DNA from: Pseudanabaena frigida
GTDB lineage: Bacteria > Cyanobacteriota > Cyanobacteriia > Pseudanabaenales > Pseudanabaenaceae
Assembly: GCA_003242085.1 (NCBI GenBank)
Contig: QBML01000020.1
Location: 31,329 to 95,328 of the forward strand
Direction of reading: 5' to 3'
DNA length: 64,000 bases
Positions 38,158-46,417 of this stretch are shown here, in pieces. Within the stretch, counting starts at the first letter, position 1, and each line of letters opens with the position of its first letter. The position numbers and the translations under genes were made by a program. The notes under the pieces were generated by a model. It was given only the letters and a program-made list of their open reading frames with translations. It had not been told where the DNA came from and made no database searches.

Positions 38158-40221
38158 CTAAGACTTGCCAATCAAGCGATCGCGCAGGGATTTAATCTTG
38201 TCTCGGTAGGTTGCTGCTTGCTCAAATTCCTGCTTCTTAGCTGCATCTTTCATTTGTACTTCCAATTGCTCGATTAAAGTGGGAATGTCGTCAAGGGGAA
38301 TTTCCTTAGCATGATTAACAGCATATTCAAGTTGGCGTTCATTAAGGCGGCGTGATACCGAGAGAAAGTCCAAGATCGAATTTCCTTCAATCGACTTCAC
38401 AATTGATGTCGGCGTAATCTTATTGTCTTCGTTGTATTTAATTTGAATACGGCGACGGCGTTCTGTTTCGGAAATTGCTTTTTCCATGCTGTTAGTCATG
38501 CGATCGGCGTACATAATCACCTGTCCGCCAATATTTCGCGCTGCCCGTCCAATTGTTTGAATCAGCGATCGCTCAGCCCTTAAAAATCCTTCTTTATCCG
38601 CATCAAGGATCGCTACCAGAGAAACTTCGGGTAAATCCAAACCTTCGCGCAGTAGGTTTACACCAATCAACACATCAAAAGTTCCTCTGCGTAAATCTTG
38701 GAGGATTTCAATGCGCTCAATCGATTTAATGTCTGAGTGCAGATAACGCACCGCCAGATTCCGCTCTTGGAAATATGTAGTCAAATCCTCCGCCATCTTT
38801 TTGGTTAGGGTTGTGATTAACACCCGTTCTTTCCGCTTAATTCGTTCTTGAATCTCATGGTAGAGATCGTCAACCTGCCCCTCAGTTGGGCGCACAAACA
38901 CTTCAGGATCGACTACACCCGTCGGTCTGATAATTTGTTCGACAACTTGCTCTGAGACTTCCATTTCCCAATCCCCTGGAGTTGCCGATACAAAAATGCA
39001 TTGCTTGACCATACCCCAAAACTCATCAGCTTTGAGCGGACGATTATCGGCAGCGCTGGGCAATCGGAATCCATGATCGATCAATGTCATCTTCCTTGCG
39101 CGATCGCCGTTATACATCCCTCGAATCTGGGGGATCGAAACATGTGATTCATCAACAATTAGCAACCAATCATCCTTGGGAAAATAATCCACTAGGCAAG
39201 CAGGTGATTCCCCAGCTTGCCTTCCCGCTAAATGCCGCGAATAGTTCTCGACTCCATTACAAAATCCTACTTCCTGTAATAGTTCCAAATCGTATTTTGT
39301 ACGTTGTTCTAGTCGTTGTGCTTCTAATAGCTTCCCAGCGCTAGTAAGTTCTTCCAACCTAGCTTCCAGTTCATTTTTAATATCTGCACAGGCTACTTCA
39401 AGACGTTCAGCAGGAGTAACAAAGTGTCTAGCAGGATAGACATTCAATGCTTCCAAGCTTTGTAAAATCTCGCCCGTAACAGGATCGACGTAGCGAATTG
39501 CTTCGATTTCATCGCCAAAAAATTCCACCCGAATCGTGCGATCTTCATACGCTGGTCCAATCTCTAAAATATCGCCTTTAACTCGAAATTTCCCGCGACC
39601 TAACTCAATATCATTACGCTCATACTGCACATTAGTCAGCGATCGCAACAGCTCTCTCTGGTCGTATTCAATACCTACACCCAAAGGAATCGAAGCTTTG
39701 AGATATTCTTCGGGAATACCTAAACCATAGATGCAGCTTACGGAGGCAACTACAATTACATCTTTGCGCTCGAACAAAGATCGCGTTGCTGAGTGACGCA
39801 ACATATCAATTTCATCGTTAATTGAAGCTGTTTTCTCAATATAGGTATCCGTGACAGGAATATAAGCTTCAGGCTGATAGTAATCGTAATAACTAATGAA
39901 ATATTCGACAGCGTTATTGGGGAAAAATTCACGTAACTCGTTACAAAGCTGAGCCGCTAAAGTTTTGTTATGAGCCAATACCAAAGTTGGCTTTTGATAC
40001 TTGGCGATCGCATTAGCCACAGTCATAGTTTTACCTGTACCAGTCGCACCCAAAAGTGTCTGATAACGCAGTCCTTTTTGTAAGCCATCGAGTAACTGGG
40101 CGATCGCTTTAGGCTGATCGGCAGTAGGCGGCCAAGGGGTACGAATGTCGAACAGTGTCATGGGATTAAAACTTAGTAAATTAGAGTTTTTGAAAAGGCG
40201 ATCGAAAGAACCAATATTCAT
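38158..40221 (-). CDS. uvrB: UvrB, excinuclease ABC subunit B
   Basis: A DNA-repair helicase-like protein of 687 residues from ATG 40221, or 667 from ATG 40161. The second start gives [20 protein letters not shown], closer to the usual UvrB N-terminus, and is quite possible. Walker A is GATGTGKT (58-65), the beta-hairpin [11 protein letters not shown] is present, and later motifs include [18 protein letters not shown] and TIGRAARN. The C-terminal UVR domain ([22 protein letters not shown]) for contact with UvrC is intact. UvrB loads onto damage with UvrA and recruits UvrC. Confidence 0.97.
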   Translation of the reverse strand: MNIGSFDRLFKNSNLLSFNPMTLFDIRTPWPPTADQPKAIAQLLDGLQKGLRYQTLLGATGTGKTMTVANAIAKYQKPTLVLAHNKTLAAQLCNELREFFPNNAVEYFISYYDYYQPEAYIPVTDTYIEKTASINDEIDMLRHSATRSLFERKDVIVVASVSCIYGLGIPEEYLKASIPLGVGIEYDQRELLRSLTNVQYERNDIELGRGKFRVKGDILEIGPAYEDRTIRVEFFGDEIEAIRYVDPVTGEILQSLEALNVYPARHFVTPAERLEVACADIKNELEARLEELTSAGKLLEAQRLEQRTKYDLELLQEVGFCNGVENYSRHLAGRQAGESPACLVDYFPKDDWLLIVDESHVSIPQIRGMYNGDRARKMTLIDHGFRLPSAADNRPLKADEFWGMVKQCIFVSATPGDWEMEVSEQVVEQIIRPTGVVDPEVFVRPTEGQVDDLYHEIQERIKRKERVLITTLTKKMAEDLTTYFQERNLAVRYLHSDIKSIERIEILQDLRRGTFDVLIGVNLLREGLDLPEVSLVAILDADKEGFLRAERSLIQTIGRAARNIGGQVIMYADRMTNSMEKAISETERRRRIQIKYNEDNKITPTSIVKSIEGNSILDFLSVSRRLNERQLEYAVNHAKEIPLDDIPTLIEQLEVQMKDAAKKQEFEQAATYRDKIKSLRDRLIGKS

Positions 40222-40274
40222 TCTAGCCCAGCCAATTATTCTGTCTGTTCTGGTTTGACTAGATTTATCTAAGA

Positions 40275-40409
40275 AACCATTTAAGAATTCACTAGATCCC
40301 CCCAGCCCCCCTTAAAAAGGGGGGAGAATTAAATTCTTCCCCCTTTTTAAGGGGGATTGAGGGGGATCTCTTAGAGTTTTTGACCGCAAAAAGTAATTCT
40401 TAAATGGTT
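40275..40409. mobile_element. MITE-like nested palindrome with 15-bp terminal inverted repeats
   Basis: AACCATTTAAGAATT at 40275-40289 is exactly inverted at 40395-40409. Inside lies a second palindrome, from AGATCCCCCC to GGGGGATCT (40294-40369). This has the appearance of a small non-autonomous element or two nested repeats. No transposase is present. It lies just upstream of uvrB and is followed without spacing by two further hairpins. Confidence 0.6.
40294..40369. repeat. AGATCCCCCC/GGGGGATCT palindrome, copy 1
   Basis: Complex inverted repeat containing CCCCCCTTAAAAAGGGGGG as an inner hairpin and TTCCCCCTTTTTAAGGGGGA as a second one, with AGATCCCCCC...GGGGGATCT at the ends. A very similar copy is at 53412-53497 and a decayed one at 48725-48781. 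Repeats of this composition are widespread in cyanobacterial intergenic DNA. Confidence 0.75.
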
Positions 40410-40455
40410 GCTATAGAATTTACAGCTTCTTCGGTGCTGTAAATTCTATAGCAAC
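40407..40455. repeat. Perfect 20-bp-arm hairpin with TTCTTCGGT loop
   Basis: GTTGCTATAGAATTTACAGC and its exact complement flank a 9-base loop containing the stable UUCG tetraloop sequence. It abuts the MITE-like element on its left, overlapping by 3 bp, and another palindrome on its right. Confidence 0.65.
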
Positions 40456-40463
40456 ACAAGAAT

Positions 40464-40510
40464 AAAACCCAACTAAAGGCGGCGCTTTGCGCCGCCTTTA
40501 GTTGGGTTTT
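40464..40510. terminator. Palindrome after the SPFH pseudogene
   Basis: AAAACCCAACTAAAGGCGGCGC and its exact complement (22 bp) flank TTT. It lies 28 bp beyond the stop of the broken SPFH gene on the minus strand. Outer arm AAAACCCAA and core GGCGCTTTGCGCC place it in the main palindrome family. Confidence 0.7.
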
Positions 40511-40538
40511 AGATCCTAAGTAAAACTTACATTGCTAC

Positions 40539-41416
40539 TTATTTGTTTGAAGGAGTACTGGAAGTAGGAATATCTACTTTTATAAATGGTAAAGAGCCAT
40601 TGCCAGACATAACAACGGGAAACTTACCGTCCCACTTTTCAATCGCTTGCTTCTGTAAAATTTCTGAACTCAATGACGATTGTAAAAGTCTTTGTGACTC
40701 TGCCTGTCCTTTTGCACGATTAATTGTAGCTTCAGCATCTTTTGAAGCTTTTTTTGCTTCATAATCAGCTTTTTGCAACTCTTGTTCAGCAACAATCTTG
40801 GCAGAAATCGCCTTCTGCTCAGCAATCTGCTTCTCTTCTGTCGCTTTCGTAAATTCGTCAGAAGCCGTCACATTCAAAATTGATAGATCGGTTACTAAAA
40901 TCCCATAAGGTTCCAATCTTTGTTTTGCCTTGATTTCTAGTTCTTGTTTGAGTTCTGCGCGCTCCAGCAAATTCTTTTCAAGACTTCTTGAGGGAATTGC
41001 CGCTTTGACAGTTTCTTGGATTACTGGATCGATAATGCGTGAGACTAATTCTTCTTCATTCCCAAATTATTGATAAACTTGCTGAATCTTTGAAGGCTGA
41101 ATCTGCCAATTGAGCGCAACTTTTGTGGTAATTCGCTGTAAATCTTTGGTGCGCGTACCTGATTCAATATCAGTTCTTTGAATGCGGATATTTACAACTT
41201 TTACAGATGATGCAAAGGGCAAAATTGGGTAAACTCCTTCAACCAAAACAATATCTTGGATTTTATTGAAGTTCATCACAATGCCTCGTTCTCCAACATT
41301 GACTACAACAAAGGACTTAGGCAAAACTATAGCTAATAAATAAGGCAAACACCACCAAGCCAATAGCGTTTTTTATTCAACAGTCGAAAATATTCATTCA
41401 GTTGAATTGCGGACAT
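40539..41416 (-). pseudogene. Broken SPFH/prohibitin-family membrane protein
   Basis: The gene starts at ATG 41416 behind a strong GGAGG and reads MSAIQLNEYFRLLNKK. It then loses frame in a run of six A (minus strand, about 41370) and resumes one frame over as ...AWWCLPYLLAIVLPKSFVVVNVGERGIVMNFNKIQD, a transmembrane helix plus the start of an SPFH domain. An in-frame TAA at 41067 interrupts VYQ-stop-FGNEEELV. After it the reading continues in the same frame through RAELKQELEIKAKQRLEPYGI and the coiled-coil KADYEAKKASKDAEATINRAKGQAE to the stop at 40539. Such proteins form membrane scaffolds. Two lesions suggest a true pseudogene, although sequencing error in the homopolymer cannot be excluded for one. 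Confidence 0.85.
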
Positions 41417-41479
41417 AAATACCTCCATTGCTTTTTAATTTGTTTGTCTTACTATTTCTCAGTCCTAGTTAAACGAAAT

Positions 41480-41532
41480 ACGCATCTAGTTACAAAAGTT
41501 CGTAGTTTTAAGTTTTGTAACTAGATGCGTAG
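41480..41532. repeat. 19-bp-arm hairpin upstream of the SPFH pseudogene
   Basis: TACGCATCTAGTTACAAAA and TTTTGTAACTAGATGCGTA are perfect complements around a 15-base loop. It sits in the gap between divergent genes, 64 bp upstream of the pseudogene start. Confidence 0.6.
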
Positions 41533-41703
41533 GAGTGAGTGTGACTGCTGACAAGTACATAAAGTGAATTCATTTTGTAATTAGCTCTCAGAAACTCAGG
41601 TATATGCACTAACTCAATTAGTGAGTCAAAAACTGAGTCCATAAATGAGCCTTTTGAATTCAATTTTTTTGGCAATCTGTTAAACATCAGTTGAGGAAAA
41701 AAT

Positions 41704-41898
41704 ATGTGGCTGCTATCAAACAATAGATTTTGGATATTCATAGCGATCGCCTCAATTTTTAGTCATCCTTTAGGAGCGATCGCTAATACTACTTATGAAG
41801 AAAATAACGCGTCCATACTCTCTCAGAGTTATTCGGTAAGTGTCTCTATTCTTGATAGTGATAATTCTCGTTTACCCCGTCCCAAAGGAAGTCGATAG
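41704..41898 (+). CDS. Small predicted secreted peptide
   Basis: A 64-residue ORF with a GAGG about 8 bases before ATG 41704. It has a clear signal-peptide profile: NNRFWIFIAIASIFSHPLGAIANTT, with likely cleavage after GAIA or AIAN. The mature part of about 35 residues is Ser-rich and ends RLPRPKGSR. No family was recognised. The signal peptide and ribosome site support it being real, but there is no homology evidence. Confidence 0.5.
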   Translation: MWLLSNNRFWIFIAIASIFSHPLGAIANTTYEENNASILSQSYSVSVSILDSDNSRLPRPKGSR

Positions 41899-41965
41899 AG
41901 CTTAGCTATAGGTATCGTCAGCGCCCATTTGTGAATTGGGATTAGATAAGAAATAGCTTGCGGAA

Positions 41966-42568
41966 TTATGAATTTCTCAACAGATAATGTTCTAGTAATA
42001 CCAAACGATCGTTACCCCAAAACATCTCCGAGTCAACAAAAAACGTCGGTACACCAAAAGCACCGCGCTGAAAAGCTTCTTGAGTGGTTCGATCAAGTTC
42101 TAGATATAAATCAGGCGATCGCAAAGCTTCCCGAAAACTATCTTCAGACATTTCTAAATCAGTAGCTAATTCAACTAATACTTCAATTGTAATTTCTACT
42201 TGAGTTACAAATATTTTCTGAAATAGAAGTTTACTATAAGCGACTTGTAAATCATAGTGTTTAGTCGCAAGCACAGCGATCGCTAATAACTCTGGCGCAA
42301 TTTTTTTTAGCTTTGGTTCGCAAAAAGGAATGCCGTAATAATCTGACCATCGTTGAGCATCAAGCTGACGATATACGCGATCGTACTGCCCTGAAACGGG
42401 TTGTTCAGTAAATGGATTGCGCTGCCACAGTTGGATTAATTTGCCACTAAAGAGTGGTTTCCAGACGAACTGGCAATTAAATTTTGCTTCAATACGCGAA
42501 ATTTGGGAAACAGCTAAATAAGAATAGCGACTTCCCAAACCATAGTAAAAATCAATTAAAACAGTCAT
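41966..42568 (-). CDS. DsbA-fold 2-hydroxychromene-2-carboxylate isomerase-like protein
   Basis: The 200-residue protein begins VLIDFYYGLGSRYSYLAVSQI and contains VWKPLFSGKL, GVPTFFVDSEMFWGNDRL and a helical middle. These are hallmarks of the kappa-GST/HCCA isomerase branch of the DsbA family. Such enzymes use glutathione in aromatic-ring degradation; the SRYSYL segment aligns with the SPYSYL of HCCA isomerases. It is next to a methyltransferase gene on the same strand, with only 16 bp between, and at the edge of a region rich in GST and redox genes. Confidence 0.8.
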   Translation of the reverse strand: MTVLIDFYYGLGSRYSYLAVSQISRIEAKFNCQFVWKPLFSGKLIQLWQRNPFTEQPVSGQYDRVYRQLDAQRWSDYYGIPFCEPKLKKIAPELLAIAVLATKHYDLQVAYSKLLFQKIFVTQVEITIEVLVELATDLEMSEDSFREALRSPDLYLELDRTTQEAFQRGAFGVPTFFVDSEMFWGNDRLVLLEHYLLRNS

Positions 42569-42584
42569 AAATCAAAATTAAAAA

Positions 42585-43412
42585 TTACTTGTAAGCGATC
42601 GCCATGATATGTGTGCTTACACCGAGTAAATTTGGTTCGCGTTCCACCTGTCTTACTATCTTTAACAGCCACGCACGCTCTTCAATATTTTGCCAACGTT
42701 CTTTAAAGTTCTGAAGTAACCGCGCAGGTCCCTCCACAGCAATCATTGCATCAAGCCTAAAGCCAATCTCCTCAATTTCCTCAGCTAACTCATTGGGAAG
42801 GTGAAAGAAGGCAGTGGTAAAGTACCTTTGGTCATCTGCTGGATTACGATGTTGTCCATCTTTTAGGTCTTGCTCGACAATAGAGAGCATAATTTCATTA
42901 TTAACTTCCCCATCGATTAGACAATTGATAGTAGAAATAAAGCGTGAGATGCCAACTGCCAAAACAATACCACCAGAACTCAAAACTCTATGTGCTTCTC
43001 GTAAAACAGCTAAACGATCAGAGCGATCGGTCAGATGGTAGAGTGGACCAAATAACAGAACCGCTTCGACACTATCATTCTCATGCTCTAGTTTACGGGC
43101 ATCGCCTCTAGATATGCTGGCAAGGGGATATGTAGGATTTTGATTGTCAAATTCTCGCGCCTGATTGATATGGTGCGGCACTGGATCGATCAGATGAACG
43201 TGATAACCCTGTTGAGCTAACCAAAAAGCATGAATACCTGCGGCTCCACCAACATCCAACACAATCGCAGGAGAAGGTGGAAGATAGCGGTTGAGTAATT
43301 CTTGGGTACGGATTAGCTCAATTTGGCTACCAATGCGATTGAGTCTATCTGCTTCCCTAATTTTCTCATAATGCTCGATAGCTTTGGGCGAGAGCGAGAA
43401 TTCATCGTTCAT
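42585..43412 (-). CDS. SAM-dependent methyltransferase (class I)
   Basis: The 275-residue protein has motif I VLDVGGAAGIHAFWLAQQG (around 52-70), an acidic strand VHLIDPVP, and later VEAVLLFGPLYHLTDRSDRLAVLREAHRVLSSGG. It is therefore a Rossmann-type class I methyltransferase. The substrate is unknown; the small-molecule form without targeting domains suggests a metabolite. It probably shares a transcript with the isomerase-like gene 16 bp downstream. Confidence 0.85.
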   Translation of the reverse strand: MNDEFSLSPKAIEHYEKIREADRLNRIGSQIELIRTQELLNRYLPPSPAIVLDVGGAAGIHAFWLAQQGYHVHLIDPVPHHINQAREFDNQNPTYPLASISRGDARKLEHENDSVEAVLLFGPLYHLTDRSDRLAVLREAHRVLSSGGIVLAVGISRFISTINCLIDGEVNNEIMLSIVEQDLKDGQHRNPADDQRYFTTAFFHLPNELAEEIEEIGFRLDAMIAVEGPARLLQNFKERWQNIEERAWLLKIVRQVEREPNLLGVSTHIMAIAYK

Positions 43413-43459
43413 GGAGAAATATTTTACAATCCGATTGAAATCAATAACATTTTCAGAGT

Positions 43460-43494
43460 ATTCTAAGAACCTCGCTAAGCAAAGTTCTTAGAAT
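43460..43494. terminator. Hairpin after the SDR gene
   Basis: ATTCTAAGAAC and GTTCTTAGAAT are perfect complements around a 13-base loop, 2 bp beyond the SDR stop on the minus strand. Likely terminator or stabiliser. Confidence 0.55.
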
Positions 43495-43496
43495 AT

Positions 43497-44297
43497 CTAA
43501 ACCCCTGGAGTTTGTCCACCGTCAACTTGAACTTCAGTTCCTGTAATGGAAGCGGCTAAATCCGATACCAAGAATAGAGCTAAATTTGCAATATCCTCTG
43601 GTTGAACGATTCGACCTAAAGGAATTGACTTGAGGGCTTGCGCTCGATATTCCTCAACGGAAATGTTGGCAAGTTTGGCGTGCTGCTCGGCAAGATCCTT
43701 GGCACGATCGGTTTCAGTTAACCCTGGGGAAATTGCGTTAATGCGGATATTATGCTGAGCAAGTTCTTTGGAAATACCGCGAGTAAAGTTTAGCAAAGCT
43801 GCATTAGTCGTACCACCAGGGAGAAAATTGGGGCGAGCAGTCCGTCCAGCTCCACCGATGATGTTCACAATGCGACCATCACGGCGCTTAATCTGATCGG
43901 GAATCACTGCGCGGACAAGACGGATGTATCCCAATAGTTTCAGATTCCATGCATCAACAAAGAAATCATCGCTAATATCTAGCAAATTTCCTGCTTTAGC
44001 GGAACCTGCATTATTGATCAAAATATCGATTTGACCAAAGGTTTCCAATGTGGTGGCGACAACCTTATCAACGCCTTCTACTTGGCTGACATCAGCAGCG
44101 ATCGCAATGACTTTATTGCCAGAATTAGAAAGGGCGCTAATCTCTTTAACGGCTTTTTCTAACTTTTCGGGATTACGAGCCGCGATCGCTACATTCACGC
44201 CTTCTTTAAATAGTCCCTTTGCAGTAGCTAGACCAATACCCGCACTACCACCAGTGACAATCGCCGTTTTACCTGTGAGATTCAATTCCAAACTCAT
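43497..44297 (-). CDS. SDR-family protein lacking the canonical Ser-Tyr-Lys residues
   Basis: A 266-residue short-chain dehydrogenase-fold protein. The cofactor motif VTGGSAGIGLA, the NNAG segment (LINNAGSA) and the C-terminal DGGQTPGV are normal. The active-site region differs: where SDRs have Ser..YxxxK this protein has IVNIIGGAGRTARPNFLPGG followed by TTNAALLNFTRG. The Ser position is Gly148, Tyr is Gly161 and Lys is Asn165. It may work on a divergent substrate with other residues, or bind without catalysis. It is preceded by two hairpins separating it from the GST gene. Confidence 0.85.
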   Translation of the reverse strand: MSLELNLTGKTAIVTGGSAGIGLATAKGLFKEGVNVAIAARNPEKLEKAVKEISALSNSGNKVIAIAADVSQVEGVDKVVATTLETFGQIDILINNAGSAKAGNLLDISDDFFVDAWNLKLLGYIRLVRAVIPDQIKRRDGRIVNIIGGAGRTARPNFLPGGTTNAALLNFTRGISKELAQHNIRINAISPGLTETDRAKDLAEQHAKLANISVEEYRAQALKSIPLGRIVQPEDIANLALFLVSDLAASITGTEVQVDGGQTPGV

Positions 44298-44320
44298 TTT
44301 CTCTTTCTTCCTTTTGTACC

Positions 44321-44354
44321 AATTGACTGAAGCGAGCTAACACTTCAGTCAATT
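44321..44354. repeat. Hairpin between GST and SDR genes
   Basis: AATTGACTGAAG and CTTCAGTCAATT (12 bp) around a 10-base loop, in the 122 bp gap between the GST stop and the SDR start. Could act as an operator or an attenuator for the SDR gene. Confidence 0.5.
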
Positions 44355-44384
44355 AAAAAACAAACCCAGTAAAGTTTTGACGCT

Positions 44385-44411
44385 CAAAAAAAATGGCGTT
44401 GCCATTTTTTG
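44385..44411. terminator. Terminator-like hairpin after the GST gene
   Basis: CAAAAAAAATGGC pairs with GCCATTTTTTG around GTT, 8 bp after the GST stop (minus strand), followed by a T-rich run when read on the minus strand. This is the most terminator-like of the two hairpins in this gap. Confidence 0.55.
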
Positions 44412-44419
44412 AATTGGTA

Positions 44420-45094
44420 TTACTTAGCAACAGGAGCAGGTTCGCCAAGGACTTTGGCAAATCTCTGTAAATAGAAATCAGTGGGATTTGCTACTGCTTT
44501 AATAGATTCGCGATCGCGTAAAGCTGCCCACCATTTTTGAATGCGAGGAGTTTCGGCGGGGAGTTCAAATTTGCGGAAATGTTCGATGACTGGTAAACGC
44601 TCAAACCAAGGATAGAAGCTGATATCAACTAGGCTCAACTGATCGCCTAGAAAATAAGTTCCATCGCCCGACAATTTGCCAAATCCTTCTTGCTCAATGT
44701 ATAGCAAAGCTTCGATAAATTCTCTGCGTCCTTGCTCTTGTTCTTCCACAGTTTTACCGCGCAATAGCTTCACAAAGGCAGGGATAAAACGAGTATTTGC
44801 ATAGTCAATCCAAATTCTCGCGATCGCTTTTTGACCAGCATCTTTAGGTAGCAGTGCGGGTTCAGGGAATACTTCCTCTAAGTATTCATTGATGATTGCC
44901 GATTCGTAAATTTCAAAACCGTTATGGACAATAGCGGGGACTTTGCCATAGCGAGAAACCTTGAGAAATTCTGCGGGTTTGTTTTGGAAATCAATGTCAG
45001 TAGAGGTAAATTCAATTCCTTTTTCTAACAGAACCACGCGAGTGCGTTGAGCAAAGGTAGAAGCCTTCGCGAAATAAAGATGTAATGCAGTCAT
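44420..45094 (-). CDS. Glutathione S-transferase, Ser-type active site
   Basis: The 224-residue protein has an N-terminal thioredoxin-fold domain ([24 protein letters not shown]) with Ser12 at the catalytic position, and the cis-Pro segment [10 protein letters not shown] followed by [14 protein letters not shown]. The C-terminal helical domain is of normal length. It is clearly paralogous to the GST at 58291: both contain [19 protein letters not shown], and most of the next 50 residues match. The other copy has Cys12. Its role is probably conjugation or dethiolation of reactive compounds. Confidence 0.9.
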   Translation of the reverse strand: MTALHLYFAKASTFAQRTRVVLLEKGIEFTSTDIDFQNKPAEFLKVSRYGKVPAIVHNGFEIYESAIINEYLEEVFPEPALLPKDAGQKAIARIWIDYANTRFIPAFVKLLRGKTVEEQEQGRREFIEALLYIEQEGFGKLSGDGTYFLGDQLSLVDISFYPWFERLPVIEHFRKFELPAETPRIQKWWAALRDRESIKAVANPTDFYLQRFAKVLGEPAPVAK

Positions 45095-45321
45095 AGTGAT
45101 ATTTAAGAAGATGTTGGTGAATTTTGAATGCTATACTACGATTTGTCTATCGATTTATCATAGATTTGTCTTGTGCATAATGACATATCAGTTTGCAATA
45201 AAGATGTTCCCTTCATAACAAAGCACCTATTTGGGCGATCGCCAAAGGTATTCGACATTTGGTTTGTCGTTAAAGGCATTAACTGTTAGCTCTCCAACTC
45301 TGTAGCAAAGCACCACTAATC

Positions 45322-46401
45322 CTAAAGCCAAGCTCTTTGATATTGCACTGGATAGTTAAAGTCCTTAACCCTCAACTGCTTTGCAGCCCTAGCAGCCCAG
45401 TATGGATCGCGCAAAAATTCGCGCCCGATCAAGACAAAATCGGCTTGTCCTGTGCGAACGATATGATCGGCTTGTTCGGGAGAAGTAATTAGACCAACGG
45501 CGGCGGTGTTAATACCTGTTTCGCGGCGAATGCGATCGCTAAAAGCTGTTTGATAACCAGCACCAACGGGAATATTTGAGCCAAGTCCATTGAGAATTCC
45601 ACCTGAAGAAGCATCGATCGCATCAATACCTAATGCTTTGAGTTTATGGGCGAGTTCTACACTCTGCTCGATATCCCAGCTATTCTCCGTCCAGTCACTT
45701 GCCGAAATTCTGACCCAGATCGGATAGCGTTCGGGAACTATATCTCGAACTGCGCTGACAATTTCTATTAATAAACGAATGCGATTCTCAAAACTGCCGC
45801 CATAGGCATCTTCTCGATGATTGCTCAAAGGCGAGAGAAACTCATGGAGCAAATAACCATGTGCTGCGTGAATCTCAATTACTTGAAATCCTGCTTCGAT
45901 AGAACGTTTAGCGCCATTAATGAAAGCAGCTTTAATTCGCTCAATTCCTGCTAAATCTAAAGCTTGAGGCTCTTGACTATTGGCATGATTAAAGGCGATC
46001 GCGCTTGGGGCAAACACTGGTCGCCAACCACCTTGAGTCTCATCAATCGGTTTACCACCTTCCCAAGGTATAGCACAACTAGCTTTACGTCCTGCATGGG
46101 CGAGTTGAATACCTGCGATTGCACCTGCTTGATGGATTTGCTGAGTGATTTTGGCGAGGGTTTCAATATGCCGATCTGACCAAATGCCCAGATCTTTGGG
46201 CGAAATTCTGCCTTCAGGTTCTATTGCGGCGGCTTCAGTAAATACCAAACCTGCACCACCGATCGCTCGGCTCACTAAATGGGTGAAATGCCAATCGTTA
46301 GCAAAGCCATCGGTACTGGAATATTGGCACATCGGAGAAACACCAATGCGATTGCGAAAGGTTACGCCACGTTGTTGGAATGGTGCAAATAGATGTGTCA
46401 T
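45322..46401 (-). CDS. Old-yellow-enzyme family NADPH:flavin reductase (YqjM/NamA-like)
   Basis: This FMN-dependent TIM-barrel enzyme has 359 residues. It starts LFAPFQQRGVTFRNRIGVSPMCQYSSTDGFANDWHF, in which the Cys and Tyr of PMCQYS are characteristic of the YqjM (thermophilic-like) group. The active-site pair appears in IEIHAAHGYLLHEFLSPLSN, and FMN contacts in VGLITSPEQADHIVRTGQADFV. Such enzymes reduce activated alkenes, nitro compounds and other electrophiles. Only 16 bp separate it from the MFS gene upstream, so the two are likely co-transcribed. Confidence 0.92.
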   Translation of the reverse strand: MTHLFAPFQQRGVTFRNRIGVSPMCQYSSTDGFANDWHFTHLVSRAIGGAGLVFTEAAAIEPEGRISPKDLGIWSDRHIETLAKITQQIHQAGAIAGIQLAHAGRKASCAIPWEGGKPIDETQGGWRPVFAPSAIAFNHANSQEPQALDLAGIERIKAAFINGAKRSIEAGFQVIEIHAAHGYLLHEFLSPLSNHREDAYGGSFENRIRLLIEIVSAVRDIVPERYPIWVRISASDWTENSWDIEQSVELAHKLKALGIDAIDASSGGILNGLGSNIPVGAGYQTAFSDRIRRETGINTAAVGLITSPEQADHIVRTGQADFVLIGREFLRDPYWAARAAKQLRVKDFNYPVQYQRAWL

Positions 46402-46417
46402 GATGAGTTCAAATTAA

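Noticed and set aside
41508..41741. Minus-strand ORF of 77 codons near the SPFH pseudogene
   Set aside because: It covers the intergenic hairpin, has no ribosome site and no sensible composition.
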